DNA from: Thermus thermophilus HB8
GTDB lineage: Bacteria; Deinococcota; Deinococci; Deinococcales; Thermaceae
Direction: 5' to 3'
DNA: 64,000 bases
Assembly: GCF_000091545.1 (NCBI RefSeq)
Contig: NC_006461.1
Span: 1,426,469-1,490,468, forward strand
A program made the position numbers and the translations under genes. The notes below the pieces were generated by a model that saw nothing but the letters and a program-made list of their open reading frames with translations, did not search any database and had not been told where the DNA came from. This document shows positions 36,819 through 42,955 of this stretch, one piece after another. Each line of letters opens with the position of its first letter. The first letter of the stretch is position 1.

Positions 36819-38415
36819 AGCGCACATTAGCGCACTCCGGCCCCCCACCAGGATGAGGACCTAAGCCTCCCCTCCACCCCTCCCACGATCCCCCGAAGAG
36901 GATGGGCTTGAGGAGAGAGAGGTCCCTCGGCACCTCGCGCCCGAGGAGGGGAAGGAAGGTGCCTACCCTCGTCAGCGAAGCTACCTTGTGGACCCGCCAG
37001 GGATTAACGCCAGGGGAGTTCCTTCCATCGGTGACCTCCCTCCGGCTCCCCGGCGAGCCCTGAAGGCTTGAAAGCAAGGAGAGGTGGCGCTTCGCCCTCT
37101 CAAGCTCTTGAGAAAGCCTGCGCCTGAGGTAGGGGTTGGGCTCCGCGCTTCTCTTCGCGCGGAGTTCCTGCACCCTGGAGGCGTAGAAGCCCTGGACGTG
37201 GTCCCTGAAGCTTAGGTCCTGGAGAAGCTTCCCGTAGCCTTTGGGGAGCTTCTCCTTGAACCCTAAGGCCCTTCTCCCGATGACGTAAGCGGCGGCCACG
37301 TCCTTGGACAGGGAAAGCTGCGGGGCGTACTTGAGCATGCCTATCGTGGAGGTGTCCTGGGGGTTGACCTCCACGACTTGGACACCTTTCTTCCCGGCCA
37401 AGGAGTGGACCTTCCGGAGGAGGGAGGCGTAGGCGAAGCGGTGCTGCTTCCTGCGGAAAGCTCTTCCAGAGCCGTCCCCTCTCCTTCCCTTAGGGAGGTG
37501 CTTCAGGCGCTCGGTGGCGACGGCTACGCCGTGCTCCTCCGCCAGGGAGACCACCTCGTGGGCGATCTTCCAGAGGACGAGCTCCTTGGCTCCTTTGTTC
37601 GGAGCGCGGTCCACTTCTTCCAGGGAGAGGGTGAGGTGCCTCCTGAGGTTTCCATCAGGGGAAACGAGGGCTAAGGCGAGGTGGTAGGGGTCCGAGTTCA
37701 CGTCCAGGGCAAGGACCCCGTTCTCCTTCGTGGCCACGAGAGGAGCGGGTTCTTCCTCCCAGGTGAAGGTGGCGTAGACCTTGCCCTCCTTGAGGGAGAG
37801 CTCCACGTTGTAGGGGAGGGAGGCGTATACCCTCTGGAGGAGGGTGCTCAGGTTGGGGTGCTTCGTTTGGATCAGGGCGTGGGCGTAGCCTCCGTCTCCG
37901 AGGTTGATCCGGAGCCACAGGGCTCCGTCCTTGACGAAGAGCCTCAGGTTGAGGTTGCCCCCCTTGGTCTTGTCCCCACGGGAGTAGAGGAGGCCCTGGC
38001 GCTTCTCCTTCCACTCCCGCTTGACCTCCTTCAGGGGCTTACCCGAGAGGTGCCTGCGCCTCAGGGTCTCAAAGAGCCTCCTTCCCCCGAAGACGACCTT
38101 CCGGGGGTCTTCTCCTCTCTCCCGGGCGGAGTCCAGGAGGGCCTGGGCCTTCATCACCGCGTCGTCGGCGTAGCGGGTGTTGAGGCGGAAGAAGGTGCAG
38201 AGGGGTCCATTTTCCCGTTTGAGGGCTTCCCGGCTCCATCCCTCAAGCAAGCGGTTGTAGGCGTAGCGCGGGGCGGCGGAGAAGCGGCGCATGAGGTCCA
38301 GGGTGGCCTTGTGGTCTTCTCCGGAAGGGAAGAGGAGAAGAGCCTGGACTCCGGTGAAGGCTTTCGCCCTCTTCTGCGAGGTACGCTTGCGCGTGGCCTT
38401 AGGCTTGGCCTTCAC
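36811..38415 (-). CDS. tnpB: TnpB-related RNA-guided nuclease without zinc ribbon
   Basis: A 534-residue TnpB-like protein. The RuvC triad is visible: Asp238 in GVLALDVNSDPYHLAL, Glu302 in GVAVATERLKHL and Asp372 in LSLSKDVAAAYVIGRR. The four-Cys zinc ribbon normally between the last two is missing; NPQDTSTIGMLKYAPQ occupies its place, as in the TnpB-related subgroup. Residues after about 450 look like read-through of a structured RNA region. The GTG start has GGAGG upstream and a TATACT hexamer at 38435-38440. TnpB proteins cut DNA guided by omega RNA; activity here is unproven. Confidence 0.85.
   Translation of the reverse strand: MKAKPKATRKRTSQKRAKAFTGVQALLLFPSGEDHKATLDLMRRFSAAPRYAYNRLLEGWSREALKRENGPLCTFFRLNTRYADDAVMKAQALLDSARERGEDPRKVVFGGRRLFETLRRRHLSGKPLKEVKREWKEKRQGLLYSRGDKTKGGNLNLRLFVKDGALWLRINLGDGGYAHALIQTKHPNLSTLLQRVYASLPYNVELSLKEGKVYATFTWEEEPAPLVATKENGVLALDVNSDPYHLALALVSPDGNLRRHLTLSLEEVDRAPNKGAKELVLWKIAHEVVSLAEEHGVAVATERLKHLPKGRRGDGSGRAFRRKQHRFAYASLLRKVHSLAGKKGVQVVEVNPQDTSTIGMLKYAPQLSLSKDVAAAYVIGRRALGFKEKLPKGYGKLLQDLSFRDHVQGFYASRVQELRAKRSAEPNPYLRRRLSQELERAKRHLSLLSSLQGSPGSRREVTDGRNSPGVNPWRVHKVASLTRVGTFLPLLGREVPRDLSLLKPILFGGSWEGWRGGLGPHPGGGPECANVRST
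36814..37068 (-). ncRNA. Candidate omega RNA (reRNA) region at the 3' end of tnpB
   Basis: In TnpB elements the guide RNA scaffold spans the tnpB 3' end and the right end of the element. Here the last 85 or so codons of tnpB translate into sequence unlike the family core and overlap this region. It carries subterminal repeats (TGCGCT twice) before the element edge. The guide would be the flanking host DNA. This is positional inference only. Confidence 0.35.
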
Positions 38416-38434
38416 CTGTGGCCTCCTGTGGGGG

Positions 38435-38440
38435 AGTATA
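38435..38440 (-). promoter_or_regulatory. Predicted -10 element of tnpB
   Basis: TATACT on the minus strand, 19 bases before GTG 38415, with a GGAGG ribosome-binding site between. Confidence 0.45.
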
Positions 38441-38552
38441 GCGCTTCGGGGCTTTTCGTATGTCGCGGGGGCTCGCTGGGGTGAGGTGGCGGGAAGCGGG
38501 GACGTACGAGCGTTGGGGTGAAGTAATGTGCGCTATTTCCCAACTGTTTGCA

Positions 38553-38928
38553 CCTCCTCTTCGGCCGCTCCAACCCCGAGGAGCCCCCGGGCTTCCGGGA
38601 GGGGATGGACTGGGGCTGGCTTGGGCCCACCCTCGAGGCGGGCCTCGCCCGCTTCCCCTTCCTGGAGGGGCTTTCCCTGGACCGAAGGGCCAGCTGGTGG
38701 GGCTACTACGAGATGACCCCCGACCACAACCCCATCCTGGGCTTCGTGGAGGAGGGGCTTCTCGTGGCCGCGGGCTTCTCGGGGCACGGGGTGCAGCAGG
38801 CGGCCATGGTAGGCCGCCTCATGGCGGAGGAGGTGGCCTTCGGAAAGGCGCAAAGCCTGGACCTCACCCCCTTCCGCCTAAGGCGCTTCTGGGAAGGAAA
38901 GCCCTTGCGGGAGCGGGGCGTTGTGTAA
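38553..38928 (+). pseudogene. FAD-dependent amino acid oxidase-like gene, 3' part
   Basis: Continues the gene starting at 36069 after the insertion sequence. It encodes about 124 C-terminal residues: LLFGRSNPEEPPGF, WGYYEMTPDHNPILGF and VAAGFSGHGVQQAAMVGRLM. The last is the conserved FAD-contacting C-terminal motif of DAO proteins. A TTG at 38548 within the element could allow translation of this fragment alone, but it would lack the flavin-binding N-terminus. Confidence 0.87.
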
Positions 38929-38999
38929 CGGGCTTGTGTCCACACGAGGACCCCGGCAAAAGGTCCTTGGGGAGGCTCCCCGGGCCAATGGCGAAACGA

Positions 39000-39028
39000 T
39001 TGACCAGAGGCCCAGCCTCCCCTATGAT
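39000..39028 (+). promoter_or_regulatory. Promoter of the CAT-anticodon tRNA
   Basis: TTGACC (39000-39005), 17 bases, TATGAT (39023-39028). Transcription would start about 10 bases before the mature tRNA 5' end at 39047. Confidence 0.7.
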
Positions 39029-39046
39029 GGGGGTTGCCTGGCGCCT

Positions 39047-39123
39047 GGCGGCGTAGCTCAGGTGGTCAGAGCACACGACTCATAATCGTGGTGTCGTGGG
39101 TTCGAGTCCCACCGCCGCCACCA
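39047..39123 (+). tRNA. tRNA-Met (anticodon CAT), elongator type
   Basis: A complete 77-base cloverleaf: acceptor GGCGGCG/CGCCGCC, D-arm with AGCTCAGGTGGTCAGAGC, anticodon stem CACGA/TCGTG around CTCATAA, T-loop TTCGAGT, discriminator A and encoded CCA. The body resembles elongator tRNA-Met. A CAT tRNA could also be tRNA-Ile2, modified by TilS; the acceptor base pairs 4 and 5 are unlike Ile2. Its 3' half from 39079 is part of an integrated element and replaces the original half now at 42865. Confidence 0.88.
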
Positions 39124-39149
39124 GGAGGCCCCCCGGGAAACCGGGGGGC
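39079..39149 (+). repeat. Left attachment repeat (attL), 71 bp
   Basis: Perfect direct copy of 42865-42935. It covers the tRNA anticodon loop to CCA and the following terminator hairpin. It marks the left edge of the integrative element. Confidence 0.92.
39128..39149 (+). terminator. tRNA terminator hairpin (left copy)
   Basis: A 9-bp GC stem (39128-39136 with 39141-39149) closed by a GAAA loop, 4 bases after the tRNA CCA. An identical copy is at 42914-42935 in the right repeat. Confidence 0.75.
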
Positions 39150-39266
39150 TTGCCTATGCGTTTCTTCCACTTCGGTTAGCATTGGCCGCCCCCGCCCCGA
39201 AAAGTCGTGAAGAGGGCAAATCGTCAGGGCATAGAAGGGGAAAACCGGTAGTCGTGGAGGTAAAAT

Positions 39267-40148
39267 ATGCGGGGCACAATCACGGACTGGGCGGAAGCTT
39301 GGCTTCTGGACTGCAGGGCTAGGGGGCTTTCCCCGAACACCATCGGCTACTACCGGGACGCGGTGAAGGCTATGGTGAAGGTGGTGGGCGACAAACCCAT
39401 GGCGGAGCTTACGGCGGACGACCTTCGGGCCTTCCTCGTGAAGTCCTTTGAAGACGGCCTTAGCCCCGGCGGCGTGGCGGCTAGGTGGCGGGCGGCGCGG
39501 GCCTTTGTGCGGTGGGCGGTGAAGGAAGGGGCCCTCGGTGTTGACCCCACGGGGAAAATCAGGCCGCCTAAGGTGCCCGAAGCGGACCTTCCCGTGGTGC
39601 GGGAATGGGAAGTGAAGAAGCTTCTTGCGGCGGCGGAAATGGGGAAGAACCCACTAAGGGACAAGGCCCTGGTGATGGTGCTTTGGGACACGGGCCTACG
39701 GGCCAGCGAGGTTCTCGGGCTTCGGGTTTCGGATGTCAAGGCGGAAGCGGTGCGGGTTCGGCGGAAGGGCGGGGCCGTGCAATGGGTGCCGGTGAGCCTT
39801 CCCACCTACCGGGCCATCCTCGCCTACGCCCGGGCGGAGCGTCCCCCTTCGGACCATGACGCTTTATTCTTGACCCGAAGCGGTTTGCCCTTGGCGTATG
39901 ACGGCTTGAAGATGGTCCTTCGGCGGCTAGCGGAATACGCGGGCCTTCCCCCCAAGCCGCCGCACGCCTTCCGGCGCGGCGCGGCGGTGGCGATGGTCAA
40001 GAACGGGATGCCTTCCTACGCGCTTCAAGCGATGCTCGGGCACAAGTCCCCGGTGATGACCGCCCACTATGTGCGGCTTGCGGAAAAAGACCTCAGGGAA
40101 ATCCACCGGACAGCTTCACCCGTCATCGGCTTGATAAAGCGGCAATAA
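39267..40148 (+). CDS. int: Tyrosine recombinase (integrase)
   Basis: A 293-residue XerC/D-like integrase. The N-terminal SAM-like core-binding domain (about 1-100) starts with WAEAWLLDCRARGLSPNTI. The catalytic domain carries Arg145 (DTGLRASEVLGL), Lys167, His233-x-x-Arg236 (HAFRRGAAVAM), His259 (MLGHKSPVM) and nucleophile Tyr268 (TAHYVRL). It should integrate and excise the element at the tRNA anticodon-loop region. ATG 39267 has a GGAGG site six bases upstream. The 3' end overlaps the convergent nuclease-like gene by 26 bases. Confidence 0.94.
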   Translation: MRGTITDWAEAWLLDCRARGLSPNTIGYYRDAVKAMVKVVGDKPMAELTADDLRAFLVKSFEDGLSPGGVAARWRAARAFVRWAVKEGALGVDPTGKIRPPKVPEADLPVVREWEVKKLLAAAEMGKNPLRDKALVMVLWDTGLRASEVLGLRVSDVKAEAVRVRRKGGAVQWVPVSLPTYRAILAYARAERPPSDHDALFLTRSGLPLAYDGLKMVLRRLAEYAGLPPKPPHAFRRGAAVAMVKNGMPSYALQAMLGHKSPVMTAHYVRLAEKDLREIHRTASPVIGLIKRQ

Positions 40149-40650
40149 TCTCGCCCGTGGGGTCCAGAAGCGCCCCGACAACCTCGCGCAAGGGGGCACG
40201 CCAATATGCCGACCGCCAGCGGGCGCGGCCCCACCTTGACTGATTGGTGTGGCGGTATGGGGCCCATGCGTCCCGCTTCCGTTCTGCGATGGCGCGTAAG
40301 GCGGGAACATGGAAGGCCACGGGCGCATCGGCGTAGCGGACGACCAAGACTTCTGCCCGTGTGGTCCAAAGCCACCCCGGTATGGCGCGGTCAATGTCCG
40401 AAAAGTCTTCTAGAAAGACGCACGCTGTGCGGATGGGTGCGAGGGTGCCCCCGTACGCTTTTACCTGCACCCCGACTGAGAACGGGGCGCGGTGAACCAC
40501 AAGGTCAATCCCTTGAGCGTCAAGCTCCGGCGGGGCGGGGCGCACCTTCCCGTCCGGGTAAAGCTCATGTAGAAGCGCGAGAACGGCGCGGTCAGTCTCC
40601 GCCCGCTTCCCCCGGGCGAGGTCCACCGCGAAGGAACGGGCCGCGTTCAT
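40123..40650 (-). CDS. Putative PD-(D/E)XK nuclease-like protein
   Basis: A 175-residue protein. Glu18 (RAETDRAVLALLHE), Asp49 (AQGIDLVVHRAP) and Gln62-x-Lys64 (SVGVQVKAYGG) follow the E-D-QxK pattern of restriction-endonuclease-like and Holliday junction resolvase folds. It could process DNA during replication or recombination of the element. I see no closer family. ATG 40650 overlaps the rep stop (ATGA), so Rep and this protein are coupled; a GTG at 40698 is a longer alternative. Confidence 0.65.
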   Translation of the reverse strand: MNAARSFAVDLARGKRAETDRAVLALLHELYPDGKVRPAPPELDAQGIDLVVHRAPFSVGVQVKAYGGTLAPIRTACVFLEDFSDIDRAIPGWLWTTRAEVLVVRYADAPVAFHVPALRAIAERKRDAWAPYRHTNQSRWGRARWRSAYWRAPLREVVGALLDPTGEIIAALSSR

Positions 40651-41786
40651 GTGCGGCCCCCCTTCCCGGGGGCGGCCCCCGGTCTGGGCGGGCCGCACAT
40701 GGCAAGGGGCGCGCCTACTGCGGCCGCGTAAGCCGCGAGGCGCTCAATGGCCGGTCCACGGATACGGGGGCTGGGGTTTGCGGCCGCTTCTGCGTTGACC
40801 TCGAGGAATTGGCGAACAGCAACGACACGCTCCCCGGGGCCGAGGTCCACGGGGCCGGGGACCACGGGGAGCGGCCCTAAGGGGGTAGGCACCACGGGGA
40901 CGGATGGCGTGTTTCGTGAAGAAACAAGAGCGGCCGTGGCCTCGGCGGCCTCGGGGACTTTCGCCCAGAACCCCCTCGCCCCTTCAACGCGGTCATAATG
41001 CCTCTTCTGGTGCGCCCCGATGGCGTAGCGCGCGGCGGCCCGCCCGTCCCGAACGGGCTCGGCGTAAACAAGCCGAAGGCCCGAACGGGCGGCAAGAACG
41101 GCGAGGCGTTCGCGGCGAACGCCGTAAACGATGGCGTGGGCGTGGGGGTGGAAGGCTCCGTTCCCCGCACGTGTGGCGGCAGCGATGGCGAAATGGGCCC
41201 CCCGCTCGCGGCGCAAACGGCGGGCGAGGGCGGCGAAGCAGTCTGCCACCCGGGCCGGGACCCGGGCTATGCGGCGGGAGGCTTCATCGGGGGCCTCGGC
41301 GGGGACGAGGGTAGCGCATATGGCCCCCGGCATGGCCGCCACGGCCTCGGCCTGGGCTAGGCGTTTTCGCCAAGTCTTCAGACTGGTGAAGGCCCGGAAG
41401 GACCGCCGCTTCCGTGGGCGACCACGCTTTCTTGTGGTGCGCGGCGCCGGCCGTGGCGGCCCATCGTCTTCTTCATCGGCGCTTTGGTCGTCCGGGCTTT
41501 CGGGTGGTGCGGCGGAGCCCCGCCCGGGGGCGGCGGGGGAAGCCCGTCCATGTGGGCGGTGGGCGGCCCGGGGGCGGGGGCGGCGGACGACCGCGCGGCG
41601 CACGCCCTGCCACCAGGCCCACGCCCCCGTCAGTCTGATGACGAGGAGGTGAGCGGGGCGGCGCCGTGAACGAAAGGCGTGGCGGAGAATAGTGCGCGCC
41701 CTTCGCCTGCCCCGGCGGCGGTCCCTCCGGTTGGGGATTTCCGGGCTTGAACTTCGGGCGGTCTGTGATATACTGAGCACAGGCAT
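40647..41786 (-). CDS. Putative HUH-type rolling-circle replication protein
   Basis: A 379-residue protein. The HUH metal motif is His215-Ala-His217 in GAFHPHAHAIVYG. Tyr254 (RYAIGAHQK) and Tyr264 (KRHYDR) are candidate catalytic tyrosines, with Lys nearby. The region before the motif (about 150-210) fits plasmid Rep proteins. The first 130 residues are Arg- and Pro-rich with little fold signal. ATG 41786 is preceded by AAAGGAG; earlier starts lack a ribosome-binding site. It should nick an origin on the element, probably in 41.8-42.9 kb. Confidence 0.7.
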   Translation of the reverse strand: MPVLSISQTARSSSPEIPNRRDRRRGRRRARTILRHAFRSRRRPAHLLVIRLTGAWAWWQGVRRAVVRRPRPRAAHRPHGRASPAAPGRGSAAPPESPDDQSADEEDDGPPRPAPRTTRKRGRPRKRRSFRAFTSLKTWRKRLAQAEAVAAMPGAICATLVPAEAPDEASRRIARVPARVADCFAALARRLRRERGAHFAIAAATRAGNGAFHPHAHAIVYGVRRERLAVLAARSGLRLVYAEPVRDGRAAARYAIGAHQKRHYDRVEGARGFWAKVPEAAEATAALVSSRNTPSVPVVPTPLGPLPVVPGPVDLGPGERVVAVRQFLEVNAEAAANPSPRIRGPAIERLAAYAAAVGAPLAMCGPPRPGAAPGKGGRT

Positions 41787-42114
41787 AGGACTTTCTCCTT
41801 TCGGCGGGCGGTCAACCTCGCCCGCTCCCTTCATTTTATCACTTTGTCAAGGGGCCAAACCACACTTTACCCGGTCTAACTTTCTAGCGTAAGCCCCGTA
41901 CTAAACGGCGTTTTCCGCACTTGATTAGGGGAAGATGAAGGGAAGCTAAAGGAAAGCTAAAGGCGAAGTCTTGACTTGGTGCAAAATCACGGGGAAGGCG
42001 GAAGTGGGCGAAGTGAAATCTGACGGGGCGGGGTAGGCTACGCGCGCGCGGGGGCCGTGGGGGTGCCCCCGGGGTTCGCTTGGGCGGGCGCGGCCCTTTC
42101 TCCGGCGCTTGTGT

Positions 42115-42220
42115 GCATATCTTTGCGGATATGTTGCAAGTCTATGCGGCATAGCGGCGGCGCGCGCTATATAGCCCGCTAGTCGCGGCGCTCTGTTTCT
42201 TGCGGAAACAGACAAAGCGC
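42115..42220. repeat. Cluster of short inverted repeats, candidate replication origin
   Basis: CATATC/GATATG (42116-42121, 42128-42133), CTATG/CATAG (42142-42146, 42150-42154) and TCTGTTTC/GAAACAGA (42192-42199, 42205-42212, with an outer GCGC/GCGC pair) lie within about 100 bases. Rolling-circle origins place nick sites in such hairpins; no homologous nick sequence was recognised. Confidence 0.45.
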
Positions 42221-42342
42221 GGCCCCCGGCTTCGGGCGGCTTGGGGTTCGCGGCCTCCTTAGGGCTTGACTTCCGTCCTTCCGCGCTTCGGGCCTCGAGG
42301 CCCGGGCGGTCCTTCGTGGGCTTCCCCGGGGCTAGCCTTCCC

Positions 42343-42680
42343 CGGGAAAAATCGGCGCGGCTCGTGTCGTTCCTGACTTGCTTCGTTCCCCTTTGCGCGG
42401 TCTGCAGGGGACAAGTCCCGGGGGCTTAGGGGGTTCTCCCCGGCGGCCGACTTCCGGGGAAAAATGCTCGGCGTCTTTGCCGTTCTGGACTTGCTTCGTT
42501 GCTCGTTTGTGCAGTTTGGAGGCTACAAGTATCGGCGTAGGGACCCCCTAGGGCTTAGGCCGCCCCTGGGTTCGGTGAAGGTCCAGGAGAAAAATCGGGC
42601 GGGATTTTGCCGTGTGGAAGGGCGTTTCTCGGGGGTTTGTGCAGTTTGGGGACTACAAGTTTTGGGGACTACAAGTATCA
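42343..42680. repeat. Three degenerate long repeats with GAAAAAT and ACAAGT boxes
   Basis: GAAAAAT recurs at 42346, 42459 and 42589. GACTTGCTTCGTT recurs at 42375 and 42488. An ACAAGT box closes each unit (42411, 42525, 42655, plus 42671). GTTTGTGCAGTTTGG is shared by the second and third units (42505, 42635). Function unknown; iteron- or RNA-like arrangement. Confidence 0.7.
42645..42676. repeat. Perfect tandem 16-bp repeat (iteron-like)
   Basis: TTTGGGGACTACAAGT occurs twice head to tail (42645-42660, 42661-42676). A variant TTTGGAGGCTACAAGT is at 42515-42530. Confidence 0.8.
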
Positions 42681-42702
42681 CGGCGGCGGACCTCCGGGGT
42701 TC

Positions 42703-42728
42703 ATTCGCGAAAGTTAGATTTCGCGAAT
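42703..42728. repeat. 10-6-10 inverted repeat, dif-like geometry
   Basis: ATTCGCGAAA (42703-42712) and TTTCGCGAAT (42719-42728) are perfect inverse copies separated by GTTAGA. Two ~11-bp arms around 6 bp is the layout of Xer recombination sites; an operator is the alternative. Confidence 0.6.
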
Positions 42729-42864
42729 CGTCCCCCCTACCCCAAAAGCAGGAGCGGGCGGTAGAATATCCCCGTGGGGCAAAAGGGGGGCGCGCCGATG
42801 CCAAGAAGGGGGGGAAACGCCCTTCAAGGCGGCGTTTCCGCGCCGTTCTTTGGAAAGGCGATGC

Positions 42865-42935
42865 CTCATAATCGTGGTGTCGTGGGTTCGAGTCCCACCG
42901 CCGCCACCAGGAGGCCCCCCGGGAAACCGGGGGGC
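42865..42935 (+). repeat. Right attachment repeat (attR), displaced tRNA 3' half
   Basis: Perfect copy of 39079-39149. No 5' tRNA half precedes it, so it is the original 3' part of the tRNA gene, cut off by integration. It includes a second copy of the terminator hairpin (42914-42935). Confidence 0.92.
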
Positions 42936-42955
42936 CGTGGCATCATGGAAGGCGC

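Larger units (their letters stand above)
36809..38552 (-). mobile_element. TnpB-only insertion sequence (IS200/IS605-like or IS607-like)
   Basis: About 1,744 bp splitting the FAD oxidoreductase gene. The ends carry an 11-bp inverted repeat AGCGCACATTA (36819-36829 and, inverted, 38524-38534). Boundaries were set by requiring the host frame to be restored; a CCT trinucleotide (36806-36808 and 38553-38555) is shared by both flanks, so the ends are uncertain by 3 bases. Only tnpB is present; no tyrosine or serine transposase gene is found, so mobility would need a transposase in trans. Confidence 0.8.
41787..42864. other. Non-coding, repeat-rich control region of the integrative element
   Basis: About 1.08 kb with no convincing gene. 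It is less GC-rich at its left end (41830-42000) and contains, left to right, a cluster of short hairpins (42115-42220), degenerate repeats of 113 and 130 bp spacing (42343-42680), a tandem 16-bp repeat and a 10-6-10 inverted repeat. Open frames here translate into low-complexity sequence and change with the repeats. Confidence 0.7.
39079..42935. mobile_element. Integrative element (mini integrative plasmid) in a tRNA gene
   Basis: Bounded by perfect 71-bp direct repeats, with a period of exactly 3,786 bp, which would be the size of the excised circle. It holds a tyrosine integrase, a HUH Rep-like gene, a nuclease-like gene and about 1.1 kb of repeat-rich non-coding DNA. The integrase lies next to the intact tRNA, as in many tRNA-borne islands. 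No conjugation, toxin or resistance gene is present. Rep plus origin-like DNA suggests it can replicate as a circle after excision. Confidence 0.85.

Noticed and set aside
36811..38415. Cas12-type effector of a CRISPR system
   Set aside because: Size, element context and inverted end repeats fit a TnpB transposon gene; no array or adaptation genes lie near.
40206..41652. Plus-strand open frames opposite rep and the nuclease gene
   Set aside because: Low-complexity Arg/Gly/Pro translations antisense to genes with recognisable motifs and ATGA coupling.
42343..42680. CRISPR array
   Set aside because: Repeat units are long, degenerate and unequal in spacing with no short identical repeats and unique spacers; no cas genes are present.
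42865..42935. Second tRNA gene
   Set aside because: Only the 3' half is present; the preceding bases cannot form the acceptor, D-arm or 5' anticodon stem. It is the right attachment repeat.
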